Of a stretch of DNA of 64,000 nt, positions 7,008-16,654 are shown one piece after another. The stretch is taken from assembly GCA_902802515.1 (NCBI GenBank), contig CADCMM010000003.1, positions 1-64,000 on the forward strand. The letters are read 5' to 3'. The notes below the pieces were generated by a model that saw only the letters and a program-made list of their open reading frames with translations, ran no database searches and was not told the DNA's origin. Source of the DNA: an uncultured Lachnospiraceae bacterium. Its GTDB lineage: Bacteria > Bacillota > Clostridia > Lachnospirales > Lachnospiraceae. Position numbers and translations under genes: made by a program. Within the stretch, counting starts at the first letter, position 1; each line of letters begins with the position of its first letter.

Positions 7008-10000
7008 TCATTTACTCTTGGACACTTTTCTTCTTCCACTGATCACGCCCGCAAGACCTGCAAGGCCGCATACAATGAGAAGAATGGCCGGCAGATACCG
7101 GTTATAATCTCCGGTCTTCACCGGTGTTGCAGTAACGCTGCTTCCCGGAGTTCCGGGAGTTGTGATAGTCTGGCTTCCCGGTGTGGAAGTTTTCTTCTTC
7201 CCGGTCAGGTCCACCAACTCATCTTTCGGCTGATCCATCATTTTCACATGGACGATCTCCGGAGAATCTGTCACCTCAAATTCGATGGTCTCCGCAATAT
7301 CATAGCCCTTGGGGGCTGTCACTTCTGTCAGGGTATATTTCCCTACCGGAAGCTTCTCGATCATATGCGGTTCCTTCGTGGAAGTCCAGGACTCTACCTC
7401 TTTCCCATCCTTGTCCTTAATGATCAGCTTTGCGCCAGGCAGCTCCTTCTCAGTCGTGATATCCTGCTTGGAGATCTCAACTTTGGTTACATCGTCCTTC
7501 ATCTCGACCTTCATCACTTCGATATCATCTTTCTCCTTTGCGAGAACAACCTCAAAGGCAACCTCTTCCGCAGTCACATATCCATCCGGTGCTTTCTCCT
7601 CCTTCAGGATATATTTCCCGGCATCAAGGATCATCTGATGCGGTTTGTCGGTTGAGATCCACTCATCGATCACCTTTCCGGATTCATCGGTCACACTGAC
7701 ATGCGCGCCCGGCAGTTCCTTCTCAGTCGTGATATCCGTCTTGGAGATCTCCACCTTGCGAAGCGGTGCATCCTTCATCTCAACTTTCTGGATTTCTGTA
7801 GTGTTTTTCACCTCAAAGGTGATCGTCTCCGCAGTTCCGTATCCATCCGGAGCAGTGATCTCTGTCAGGGTGTAGGTACCAACGGGCAGCTTTTCCATGT
7901 AATGGGGCTCCTCAGTGGATACCCATTCATCGATCTTCTTTCCTTCGGAATCGGTGATCGTCAGGCGTGCCCCCGGCAGCTCCTCCCCGGTTGTGATATC
8001 CGTCTTGGAAATCTGCACCTTCGTGATGTCATCAAACATCTCTACCGGCTGGATCTCAGCGGTATCTTTCACCTCAAAGGAAATAGCGGAAGCGGTGGCG
8101 TAACCTTCCGGAGCGATAGTCTCCACCAGGCTGTAGGTGCCGACCTTCAGGTTCATCATATGAGGCTCTGTAGTGGAATCCCATTCCTCAACGACATTGC
8201 CGTCTACATCCAGTACCTGCAGGTGTGCCCCTGGCAGCTCCTCTCCGGTTGTGATGTCCTTTTTGGATACTTCCACCTGGATCTGGGCATCTTTCATCTC
8301 CACGGTCTGTACAGACAGATCCGCCTTCACTTCAAACTGAATTTCTTCTGCAGTCGCGTACTTTTCAGGTGCAGCCACCTCGGTCATGACGTATTTGCCG
8401 ACCTTCAGGTTGATCACATGGTCTTCCTCTCCGGAAATCCACTCATCAATGACATTCCCCTCCAGATCCGTCACTTTCAGGGAAGCACCAGGCAGTTCCT
8501 TTTCTCCTGTGACCTCTTTCTTGGAGAAGTGGATCTGCAGCTGTTCATCGTACATGGTCACCTGCTGGACGGTAATGGAATCCGTCAGTTCAAAAGTGAT
8601 GTCTTCAGCCAAAGCATATCCATCCGGAGCAATCTCCTCCTTCAGGGTATAGATGCCTGCCGGCAGCCCTTTGATCACATGCGGTGCGTCGGAAGATACC
8701 CAGGTCTCTACCACCTGTCCATCTGCGTCGGAGAGTGTCAGGGTTGCGCCAGGAAGCTCTTCTCCTCCGGTGATATCCTTTTTGGAAATCTCGGCTACGT
8801 TCGGCTGGTTTGTCAGCTTGAGCGTATAGTGTTTCTGCCCGGCAATCAGCCCTTTCTCATCCACGGTAAATTCATGGATAGTGGTATCCAGGTTGTAGCC
8901 GGGAAGAGTTGCGATCTCGTAGATGTAATAGGTATTTGCATGAAGAAGATCCTCCGCATGAATCTGCCCGTTTTCATCGGTCACGAAATCTGTTCCCAGT
9001 CCGGAAATATCAGTGATCTCCAGTTCCTTTAAGAGCTTTTCTTCCAGGGCTTTCCGCTCCTTTGCAAGTCCTGCCTCAAAGGCTGAAAGCTCCTCTTCCT
9101 GATCTGCAATAAACTCTGCTCTGCGCTCCTCAGTCACATCACCCAGGTTCGCCAGAGCAACCTGCTGTTTCTCAAACAGATCCTGCTTTAAGAGCTCTTG
9201 GTCGGCGCGCAGCTGCTCTACTGCCTCTGCCACCTGTCTGGCCTTTTCTGCTTCCTTATCTACAGTAGAAAAGATACGGAAGGTAATACCTGCAAGGGCT
9301 GCGTCGGTATCCGCGTCCTCCTTAAACAGATCAAACTTTGTCTTTTCATTCGGAATCGTAAGTTCATACTGCACGGTCTCCACCTGCCTGTCATAGGTGA
9401 GAGTCACTTCCTGCGGTGTATCATCCACAGCATAGTACTGGGCTGACCCGGTTTCCACGATCCGGTAGCTTCCCAGAAGCAGTGCACGGCTTGTGGCTGT
9501 TCCATCTTTCTGTGTAGTGATGGTATCTACCTTTGTCCCGGCTGTCAGGGTCAGCACTTCCCCGTTTACTTCTTCGGTTCTGACTTTGCCGGAAGCATCT
9601 TTGATATCCTCTGCAGCATAAATGTCAAAGGTAAAGCCTTCGGATAATGTCTCTTTTGTATCAAGATCCGCCTTGATCACTTTGATCTGTCCGCGCTGGG
9701 GAACATCTTCCACTTCTGCCAGGATCGGAACGGTCACATCGTCATCCACTTTTAAGGTGACTTTCTGCTCCGGTGCGAGCAGGAACCCTTCCGGTGCTTC
9801 CACCTCTTTGATGGTGTATGTCCCCGGCTCAAACCACTGTGTAAAAGCGATGATACCTTCCTCATTTGTCGTAAAGGTATCGGTCACTTTGGAGTAGTCG
9901 AGGTTATCCGGCATGGACAGTACGTTTCCATCCGTATCCAGGATCTGGAACTTTGCCCCCTTAACCGGGATCAGTTCCCCTGTCAGCGCATCCTTCTTAT

Positions 10001-13000
10001 GCAGGACGATCTGCAGCTGAGGCTTCTTATTGGTGATCACATAGTGGAGCGTGACGCCGTTTTCATTGACCATGATCTCTGCTTCGTCAAGACCCTGATA
10101 GCCATCCGGTGTCCCGGCTGTCTCAGAGATTTTCCACTTACCATAGACGAGGGCATCTTTTTCCGTCTGCGCATGACCGAAGCGGTCAGTCACGATCTGA
10201 ACCTGCGGCACCGTCTCATCCTCATGGGTCAGGGTGAAGGTAATCCCTTTCAGCATTTCCTTATCAATCCATTCCTGAAGGATGGACATCTTTACGTTAT
10301 CATCCAGATATTTCATGACGGAAACTGCTCCGCGGATCACCTGCTCATAGGAAGAGACGACTGCTTTCTTATTCTCGATCACATCCATGGCTGCGCCGTT
10401 TACGGTCACAACATCATCGATCACAGTCTTATAAACAATCTCATCCAACAGATAACCTGTCGGTGTCTGGGTTTCCTTTACATAATAGGTTTCATAGGGA
10501 TAAGGGATACTCTCCGCCTTTCCGCTTTCGTCCGTCGTCAGGACTTCCAGTACCTTCGTCATCTGGGCATCCTCATAGATGGTATACTCAGCACCTTTAA
10601 AGGTAACGGCGGTATTGTTCGGTTTCGCGGTCCCCTTCTCTTTGTCATACTTCTGGACGCTGATCGGTTTCCGGATGATCTCATCCACCATGGAAAGCAG
10701 GATGCTGTCCACCTTTTTCCCGTCCACCGTAAGTTCATTTCCGATCATGACCTCAAAGGTATGGTCATAAAGCTGGTATCCTTTTGGAGCCTTTGTCTCC
10801 CGGACATAGTAGGTTCCGTAATAGAGATCTTTGCTTTTCGCATGGCCTTTTGCGTCGGAAACCAGTACCTCTTCCACCTCCGTCAGATCCTGATCCCTAT
10901 AAATAGTCACTTCCATCTTGTCGAAGCTGTAGTTCTGATTAAACGGTTCTGTCTTTCCGGTATCTTTATCGACCTTCTGAACTTCCAGCGGCTTTTTCTT
11001 TACCGGATCCTTCATCAGGATTTTTGCTGTTGCCTCATTATCTACTTTCACTGTATCATCGATAACTACGGTAAAGGTATGGTCATACAGATCATAGCCG
11101 GAAGGAGCTTTGGTTTCCTGTGCATAATAGGTGCCATAGTAAAGATCATTGCTCTTGCCGTACCCTTTATCATCGGTTGTGATGGTGGTCACAGCATTCT
11201 CACAGGCGACATCGGAGAAAATGGTCACTTCCATCTTGTCGAAACTGTACCTGTCATTGAAAGGCTCGGCTTTTCCGGTGTCCGCATCCAGTTTCTGCAC
11301 CTCAACCGGTTTCATCCTGGGCTGATCTTCGAACAGGAGGTAGGCCTTGTCGGTATTCTTTCCATCTACTTTCACCTGATCGGCCAGGGTCACCGTAAAG
11401 GTGTGATCATAAACGTCATACCCCTTCGGTGCTGTGATCTCCCGGATGTAATAGGTTCCGTACTGGAGCGGGCTGCTCTTTGCATAACCCTTCGCATCCG
11501 TTGTCAGCGTCTCCACCAGGGAATTGAAATTCGCATCGGAATAGATGTTGACTTTCATTCCATCAAAGCTGTAACTGCTGTTATAGGGCTCCGTCTTTCC
11601 GGTCACTGCATCCTTCTTCTGTATCTCAATCTCTTTGGTTGCCCTTGAGTTGGAGATGGACGCGATCGCAGCACTGGCTGCAGTGGAATTGGACGATGTT
11701 ACCGTGACCTTTACGATCCCGGTATTCAGGTTCCAACCTTCAGGAACGGAAATCTCCTTCACGTAGAAGGTTCCAGGTGTAACCTTATAGGCATCGGCGC
11801 TGCCGTCTGCTTTTGTCACGAACTCATGCATCAGCTTGGTTGCATTTGCGTCGGAATATACACCGATATGGCATCCGGACAGGTCGTAGCTCTTTCCATC
11901 AGAAGCAGTTTTCTTTACGGTCACATATCCTTCATCCGGCCACTCTACGGTCAGCTTTAAGTCGCTGCTGTTTGTATAATAACCAAAGCCAATATCCTGG
12001 GAGTTTTGCAGTTTCAGAAGCATGGCGTGGAAGTCCAGTGGATAGTTTGAGGTGATCTGATACTTACCTTTCAGCTTGCTCATATCGCCTGTCGCTTCCA
12101 GATGGAACTTCTCTCCGCCCTTGACCTTCGCGGAACCAGTGCTGCTCTTTCCGGTCGTTTCATTGACCAGCTTCACCCCATCCTCCAGGGTGATCGTCAG
12201 CACAAAGGCTTCATTTGCCTTCCAGGTAAAGGTTTCTGTGGTATTACTGGTTGCTTTTGTGGAAAGGCCCGGTTTTAACTCTGTCGCGGTCGGATCCGGC
12301 ATTTTCTTTAAGGCTGCCTTGATCTCCTTTAACATGCTTTTGGCCGTATCAGAGAGGCTTCCACCAAATCCGGACTCACCATCATACAGGTAGTCCACCA
12401 GGTAATGCTGCATGGCCCGCATCTCAGAACCGCAGCCATAGTTTGTCATGATAGTTTTGATGTTATAGCCATTAAAGGTATCTCCCCATCCGGGTCCACC
12501 ATAGCCATAAAAAAGGGCCTTCCGAAGGTACTTGTCATCTCCGCCTTCATCGAGCTCAATCATGCTTGTATAGGTTGTCCCGCTGGGCGGGGATGTCATG
12601 GAATGCTGCATACAGTACGCGTATACGGTATAGGTTTTCCCATTCACCTTATAGCGGACGTACTTATAAGAGTCATTACCTCCGCTTCCCATTACAGAAT
12701 TGAACGGGTGCAGGGTTCCATCGGAATAATAATAGTAGCTGCCTGCTTCCACGTCGGTGTTGTCATCCCAGTCATCACTGGCTGCTGCCGCCATCAGCAT
12801 ACTGCCCATGGCTGCGTCCTCTGACACCTCCAGAACGATATCCTCTTCCGGCATCTCAAAGGTAAAGGTATCCGGACCTGCATTGTAGCTCACCTCTGAA
12901 TAAAGGATATCCGCCGTGTCGATCGTCTCATTGGATTCCTCCTTCAGGGCGGCCACAGCGGTCAGCGTACCGGCGGAAAGATCGGTTGTAAAGGAGACCG

Positions 13001-14351
13001 TCTCACCGGCATCGTAGATACCATCCTCATGGTCAAGGGTGACACCAAGTTCCTCTCCTTTTGCGATAACAACCTTGTATTTACCATCCATATCTTCGGT
13101 CTCCGCCTCAGGGTCTTCCGTTTCTTCCTCAGACAGATCTTCGGTAAGGTCTTCGGACTCTTCTTCTGCTGCCTCTGCTTCCTCTGGCATATCCTCTGTG
13201 TCAGTCTCAGAAATGACTTCCGTCATTGTCTCATCCGGATCAGACACTGTATCTCCGGTCTCTTCGATAAGGGTATCCAGGCCATCCGGCACAGCTGGCT
13301 CATCTTCATCCTCTCCATCGGATGTGTCTTCCTCATCTGATCCCTCATGATCACCTTCGGATGCGTCGCTTCTGGTTTCGCCCTCGCGGACCTCACCCAG
13401 TTCCATTACAACGACCGGTCGCAGAACATACCACATCTTTTCTCCACCGTTATGATTGACACGGTAGATCGTGCTGTATGTTCCGGGAATGCTTACATCC
13501 ACCTCATCACTGACTAAGTCCACACTGTCGATCGCAGCATCATAGGAGATGTTGGTCAGATCCGTATCCGCATGGAACATGTCCCCGAGGGGAATATTCA
13601 GTGCATCGACCGTCATGATGCTACCCTGTGCAGGAAGTCCATCATCTTCAATCACAGCGGTAAGCTCAATCTCCGGAGCGCTTGACTGATCATTTCCTGT
13701 ATCTGTTTCGGCACTGACAGTGTTATCTTCGGAATCCCCTGTTGCCTGATCCGCATCGGGGATCACTACAGGTTCTCCCGTTTCCTGGCTTACTTCCTCA
13801 TGGTTTTCCGTGCCAACATCTTCCGGCACTGCCTGAAAAGGCTCCTCCGCTGCCTGCTCCGGAACAACTTCCACCGTATGGTCCGCAGCCGGACTTTCAT
13901 AAACCAGTGAGAACCAGAGATCTTTTTCCGGCATCAGGAAGCTTACCTTGCCGTATTCGTCCACTTCAAAAGCGGTTTCTTCCTTTTTCTCATCCTTCAG
14001 GTGCAGTTCTGTCACCGTCACGTCGTTGTAGGGAGTAAAGGCAAACTCAACTTTCTCGTCTGCCAGATACTTCAGCAGGATATCTTTATCTTCCGGTTTC
14101 TTATCTTCCGGCTGGTATATCCGACCCTCGTCCACCATGTAGACGATATCCTCATAATAAGGAAGTGTGATCGTATACTCTATCGCAGGTGCCTGGGTTT
14201 CAGGTTCTGCCGGAATACTATCTTCTTCTCCATATTCAACGTAAGTATCCATGGCATCATCTGCGTAAACCTTCATCGGTGCAATCATGTTTGTCAGCAT
14301 AAGTGCCGCTGACATGGCAAGTGATATAACTCTGTTTGATTTGCTCTGCAT
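7008..14351 (-). CDS. Giant thioester/CnaB-repeat surface adhesin, sortase substrate
   Basis: 2447 residues, expected to be exported and linked to the cell wall. Order: signal peptide (1-31); variable Glu/Asp-rich region, extremely acidic at about 320-425; a thioester-domain-like region at about 520-680 with Cys in YCMQHS (near 580) and Gln in AMQHYLVDY (near 649); about nine CnaB/SpaA-like domains (about 815-1845), each with an E-x-APxGY-type motif; a coiled coil inserted in one of them (about 1705-1785); six further ELPGA-type CnaB repeats of about 85 residues (about 1850-2377); then PVKTGD, a hydrophobic span and a basic tail. The PVKTG signal departs from LPxTG and probably serves the class B sortase upstream. 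Likely role: covalent attachment to host or neighbouring cells. Confidence 0.9.
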   Translation of the reverse strand: MQSKSNRVISLAMSAALMLTNMIAPMKVYADDAMDTYVEYGEEDSIPAEPETQAPAIEYTITLPYYEDIVYMVDEGRIYQPEDKKPEDKDILLKYLADEKVEFAFTPYNDVTVTELHLKDEKKEETAFEVDEYGKVSFLMPEKDLWFSLVYESPAADHTVEVVPEQAAEEPFQAVPEDVGTENHEEVSQETGEPVVIPDADQATGDSEDNTVSAETDTGNDQSSAPEIELTAVIEDDGLPAQGSIMTVDALNIPLGDMFHADTDLTNISYDAAIDSVDLVSDEVDVSIPGTYSTIYRVNHNGGEKMWYVLRPVVVMELGEVREGETRSDASEGDHEGSDEEDTSDGEDEDEPAVPDGLDTLIEETGDTVSDPDETMTEVISETDTEDMPEEAEAAEEESEDLTEDLSEEETEDPEAETEDMDGKYKVVIAKGEELGVTLDHEDGIYDAGETVSFTTDLSAGTLTAVAALKEESNETIDTADILYSEVSYNAGPDTFTFEMPEEDIVLEVSEDAAMGSMLMAAAASDDWDDNTDVEAGSYYYYSDGTLHPFNSVMGSGGNDSYKYVRYKVNGKTYTVYAYCMQHSMTSPPSGTTYTSMIELDEGGDDKYLRKALFYGYGGPGWGDTFNGYNIKTIMTNYGCGSEMRAMQHYLVDYLYDGESGFGGSLSDTAKSMLKEIKAALKKMPDPTATELKPGLSTKATSNTTETFTWKANEAFVLTITLEDGVKLVNETTGKSSTGSAKVKGGEKFHLEATGDMSKLKGKYQITSNYPLDFHAMLLKLQNSQDIGFGYYTNSSDLKLTVEWPDEGYVTVKKTASDGKSYDLSGCHIGVYSDANATKLMHEFVTKADGSADAYKVTPGTFYVKEISVPEGWNLNTGIVKVTVTSSNSTAASAAIASISNSRATKEIEIQKKDAVTGKTEPYNSSYSFDGMKVNIYSDANFNSLVETLTTDAKGYAKSSPLQYGTYYIREITAPKGYDVYDHTFTVTLADQVKVDGKNTDKAYLLFEDQPRMKPVEVQKLDADTGKAEPFNDRYSFDKMEVTIFSDVACENAVTTITTDDKGYGKSNDLYYGTYYAQETKAPSGYDLYDHTFTVVIDDTVKVDNEATAKILMKDPVKKKPLEVQKVDKDTGKTEPFNQNYSFDKMEVTIYRDQDLTEVEEVLVSDAKGHAKSKDLYYGTYYVRETKAPKGYQLYDHTFEVMIGNELTVDGKKVDSILLSMVDEIIRKPISVQKYDKEKGTAKPNNTAVTFKGAEYTIYEDAQMTKVLEVLTTDESGKAESIPYPYETYYVKETQTPTGYLLDEIVYKTVIDDVVTVNGAAMDVIENKKAVVSSYEQVIRGAVSVMKYLDDNVKMSILQEWIDKEMLKGITFTLTHEDETVPQVQIVTDRFGHAQTEKDALVYGKWKISETAGTPDGYQGLDEAEIMVNENGVTLHYVITNKKPQLQIVLHKKDALTGELIPVKGAKFQILDTDGNVLSMPDNLDYSKVTDTFTTNEEGIIAFTQWFEPGTYTIKEVEAPEGFLLAPEQKVTLKVDDDVTVPILAEVEDVPQRGQIKVIKADLDTKETLSEGFTFDIYAAEDIKDASGKVRTEEVNGEVLTLTAGTKVDTITTQKDGTATSRALLLGSYRIVETGSAQYYAVDDTPQEVTLTYDRQVETVQYELTIPNEKTKFDLFKEDADTDAALAGITFRIFSTVDKEAEKARQVAEAVEQLRADQELLKQDLFEKQQVALANLGDVTEERRAEFIADQEEELSAFEAGLAKERKALEEKLLKELEITDISGLGTDFVTDENGQIHAEDLLHANTYYIYEIATLPGYNLDTTIHEFTVDEKGLIAGQKHYTLKLTNQPNVAEISKKDITGGEELPGATLTLSDADGQVVETWVSSDAPHVIKGLPAGIYTLKEEIAPDGYALAEDITFELTDSITVQQVTMYDEQLQIHFSKKEVTGEKELPGASLKVTDLEGNVIDEWISGEEDHVINLKVGKYVMTEVAAPEKYATAEEIQFEVKADLSVQTVEMKDAQIQVEVSKKDITTGEELPGAHLQVLDVDGNVVEEWDSTTEPHMMNLKVGTYSLVETIAPEGYATASAISFEVKDTAEIQPVEMFDDITKVQISKTDITTGEELPGARLTITDSEGKKIDEWVSTEEPHYMEKLPVGTYTLTEITAPDGYGTAETITFEVKNTTEIQKVEMKDAPLRKVEISKTDITTEKELPGAHVSVTDESGKVIDEWISTDKPHQMILDAGKYILKEEKAPDGYVTAEEVAFEVVLAKEKDDIEVMKVEMKDDVTKVEISKQDITTEKELPGAKLIIKDKDGKEVESWTSTKEPHMIEKLPVGKYTLTEVTAPKGYDIAETIEFEVTDSPEIVHVKMMDQPKDELVDLTGKKKTSTPGSQTITTPGTPGSSVTATPVKTGDYNRYLPAILLIVCGLAGLAGVISGRRKVSKSK
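7226..8800 (-). repeat. Six tandem CnaB-encoding repeats
   Basis: Six consecutive units of about 255-265 bp each encode an EISKxDIT..ELPGA..TAPxGY domain. The encoded ELPGA motifs fall near 8748, 8484, 8228, 7972, 7712 and 7435. The unit similarity is high enough at DNA level to allow recombination. Confidence 0.85.
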
Positions 14352-14496
14352 GTTTTCCTCCTGTTTTCATTTCTGTCGTCATCGGTATCATCATCTCTTC
14401 AGCGGTCTGTCCCTTGGGCTCCCTGAAAATCTGCGCCCTTCCAGGTCTTGATCTCTCAGGCACATCTGCATCGCCTCCTCTCCGCACAACAGGGCA

Positions 14497-14534
14497 TAAA
14501 AAAACAGACAGTCCGTTATAATTGGATTGTCTGT
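14497..14534 (-). terminator. Terminator after the sortase gene
   Basis: An 11-bp arm ACAGACAGTCC (14504-14514) and its partner (14524-14534) form a hairpin followed on the minus strand by seven T. It separates the sortase transcript from the adhesin gene, or acts as an attenuator in the adhesin leader. The 14352-14810 gap otherwise holds the 10-bp repeats and no convincing gene. Confidence 0.75.
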
Positions 14535-14676
14535 TCTTTCTACTGTGTTTTTCCGGGCATGCAGAAGGGACCGCCTATGGCAGCCCCGCTTCATGCATTT
14601 CTTGTTCTTTCCCTTTCCCGGTAAATACACTATACCACAGAATTAATGACATTTTTTATCCTTTTCTATCGAATTC

Positions 14677-14731
14677 TGTCGCCGAGTGTCGAAAAGTGTC
14701 GCCGAGTGACCAAAAGTGACCAAAAGTGTCG
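14677..14731. repeat. Five and a half phased 10-bp repeats
   Basis: Units TGTCGCCGAG, TGTCGAAAAG, TGTCGCCGAG, TGACCAAAAG, TGACCAAAAG and TGTCG follow without gaps. A 10-bp period puts each unit on the same helix face, as in multimeric regulator binding sites. It lies between the sortase and adhesin genes. Confidence 0.8.
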
Positions 14732-14810
14732 TGGCATCAAATATCCAAAAGAAAAGAGCCCTTCCCGAGTAGATATCGAGTCAGGCTCCATAGGCACATG
14801 TCCTATCCGG

Positions 14811-15656
14811 CTATATATTATTTTCACTTTTCCATACCAGTTTTCCCTGCACGGTCATGCGTATGGCAGATGATTCTGTACAGGTAGAAAGCGTCACGAT
14901 CCGATCCTGCGTATCCAGTGATGCGCCGGTTGAAGGAGAAGACATCTGCAGCATCTTCTCCTGCCAGGTCTGATACGAGATAAAATCCTCAAACCTTACC
15001 GTAAATGTATCTGACCCTGTCTGGGCGTTATGGATGCTGCAGATCTCGTAAAGAAGGTCCGCCTTCGGTGTCAGCAGCCAGAAGTACCGGCATTTATCAA
15101 GCGTTTCTTTCTGCTGAAATTCCTTCAGCCTTGCAAACATGCTGCCATCCCGCATGTTGTGGCCGTAAATGATCGTGTTGTAGTTAAACAGCGACGGGCT
15201 GTTGAACGCATCCATAAACACGGAGCCGGCAAACAGATAGTTCCGATCGATGTCACGATGCAGGTAATATTCATTATCATCGGCCTGCATTACCGGATAG
15301 CTGATTTCTACCGCCGGTACCAGGATCCAGGCCACTATATCCTCGTTCCTGCTTTGCAATCCTTCCCAGTCTACACTGATTTTATCCGGCGCATCCGCAG
15401 GGAGCTTTGCAACCAGCGGCCGCCATACCTCTTTTTCTGCCATCTCTTCCTCCTTCTTTCTGGGGTGTGCAGGCTTCTCCTCTTCAGTGACGGTGCTGCT
15501 TGGCGCGGTTTCTTTTAGGGTATATTCCTCTTCAATCGCACGATATTCCTGCTGTCCCTTCCGATATCCGTCATATATATGACCTGCATAGACAATTCCA
15601 ACACTCAGAAAAAGAATGGATACCAGCAATCCAATCGCGTTTTTTCCTTGCCTCAT
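14811..15656 (-). CDS. srtB: Class B sortase
   Basis: 281 residues: an N-terminal membrane anchor (about 8-26), a charged linker, and a sortase domain from about residue 95. The catalytic residues are visible: His166 in YGHNMRDGS, Cys259 in TLSTCT and Arg266 in AIRMTV. The NxDIVAW start and the long helix between His and Cys are class B features. It would cleave the adhesin's sorting signal and attach the protein to peptidoglycan or a pilus. The start codon overlaps the regulator's stop (ATGA), so the two genes are translationally coupled. Confidence 0.92.
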   Translation of the reverse strand: MRQGKNAIGLLVSILFLSVGIVYAGHIYDGYRKGQQEYRAIEEEYTLKETAPSSTVTEEEKPAHPRKKEEEMAEKEVWRPLVAKLPADAPDKISVDWEGLQSRNEDIVAWILVPAVEISYPVMQADDNEYYLHRDIDRNYLFAGSVFMDAFNSPSLFNYNTIIYGHNMRDGSMFARLKEFQQKETLDKCRYFWLLTPKADLLYEICSIHNAQTGSDTFTVRFEDFISYQTWQEKMLQMSSPSTGASLDTQDRIVTLSTCTESSAIRMTVQGKLVWKSENNI

Positions 15657-16204
15657 GCAATACTCCCTTCCGGCATATATGGGATCACTTCCCGGATCAG
15701 ACGCTCCGCCTTTATACTCCTGGCCTGTTCACAGCTACTGTTATAGACCGTCAGTAATCTTTCAAGCGCACTTTTCAGCTTACGATACAGGTAACTGGGG
15801 CTTAGACTTGTCTGCTTGGCCAGAGCCTCAATCACAGAATCCTTGATGTAAAACTCATTGATCAGAAACTGTTCTTTCGCAGGGATCTGAAGGATGCAAG
15901 TCCGCACGAAATCAATCTGGTCTTCCAGCTCATAAAGATCCCGCATACGACACACCATGCTTATCGTCTCCTCTTCAATATCTCTCTCAGAATTCAGTAA
16001 AACGTGAAGTACCTTATCTGGAGAAAACCCTCTGGAGACAATGCCGCTCTCATCCGGGTTTTTAGCAAAACTATTTCGCTGGATTGCCTCCTCCAATGTC
16101 TCGACGCTTACTTTTACCAGACGTTTTTCCTCATCCAGATATTTCTCCCGCTGATTGATTCCCTTCAGAAATTCAATCATCTCCGGTCTTGTCATCTTTT
16201 CCAT
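15653..16204 (-). CDS. Sigma-region-4-like transcription regulator
   Basis: About 183 residues from the ATG at 16204, which sits six bases after GTGGAGGG; the longer in-frame start at 16261 lacks an SD. The C-terminal part (SVIEALAKQTSLSPSYLYRKLKSALERL) looks like a sigma-70 region 4 helix-turn-helix, as in ArpU/DUF1492-type regulators of Firmicute mobile elements. It overlaps the DUF3789-like ORF upstream and the sortase downstream, which suggests it controls or is co-expressed with the surface module. Target unknown. Confidence 0.65.
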   Translation of the reverse strand: MEKMTRPEMIEFLKGINQREKYLDEEKRLVKVSVETLEEAIQRNSFAKNPDESGIVSRGFSPDKVLHVLLNSERDIEEETISMVCRMRDLYELEDQIDFVRTCILQIPAKEQFLINEFYIKDSVIEALAKQTSLSPSYLYRKLKSALERLLTVYNSSCEQARSIKAERLIREVIPYMPEGSIA

Positions 16205-16340
16205 CAGCATCCCTCCACATATCACATCCAAAAATCTGTTCGTCTTCCCACTTTCCGGCAATCAGTAAAGACAGCAGAAAAACACCCAGCATTGTTCCAA
16301 AAAACAAACCAATCAACAGTCCGATCAATCCATCACTCAT
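16173..16340 (-). CDS. DUF3789-like small membrane protein
   Basis: 55 residues from an ATG with a GGAGG SD: a single hydrophobic segment (IGLLIGLFFGTMLGVFLLSL) and a short charged tail. It resembles the DUF3789 proteins of Clostridial mobile elements. It overlaps the start of the regulator gene by 32 bases in another frame. Function unknown. Confidence 0.6.
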   Translation of the reverse strand: MSDGLIGLLIGLFFGTMLGVFLLSLLIAGKWEDEQIFGCDMWRDADGKDDKTGDD

Positions 16341-16448
16341 CTTTCATATCCTCCATTCGCTTTGATATAATAAGTGTAGCAGATATTTCCCGCCTCAAAG
16401 TCTCATTAACAGTGGGGATTGTCTCTATTCTGTACGATTTGTTTCACT

Positions 16449-16529
16449 GATGTGTCAGGGATGTGTCAGAATTCCAAAAAGAAATGACCTGTCTGTTCAT
16501 CCCCAAAGGAGTATTTCGAAACACTCCTT
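16449..16529. promoter_or_regulatory. Direct repeat and palindrome between the surface operon and sir2
   Basis: Two copies of GATGTGTCAG (16449-16458, 16460-16469) lie 11 bases apart. Forty bases on is a 24-bp near-perfect palindrome (16506-16529) with arms AAGGAGT/ACTCCTT around TTTCGAAA. This divergent gap of about 310 bases holds no gene; both sites look like operators, but I cannot name the regulator. Confidence 0.5.
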
Positions 16530-16654
16530 ATTGCATATGGGGATACGACCGGATAAACTATAGACAGGGCATGTGAAAAGCAGATACCCAGGTATACAAA
16601 GGGGATGTTTTTGCAAATCCATACCAAAGTTATTATGTGAGGAGGTGTCATTCA

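Noticed and set aside
7701-9032. Plus-strand open frame of 443 codons opposite the adhesin
   Set aside because: No SD, and its length is explained by the codon periodicity of the repetitive adhesin gene on the other strand.
9999-11648. Plus-strand open frame of 549 codons opposite the adhesin
   Set aside because: Antisense shadow of CnaB repeats; composition is not protein-like and no SD is present.
14391-14630. Minus-strand frame of 79 codons between sortase and adhesin
   Set aside because: It spans the terminator hairpin at 14497-14534 and has no SD.
14677-14731. CRISPR-like array
   Set aside because: The units are 10 bp, contiguous and without spacers; no cas gene is in the window.
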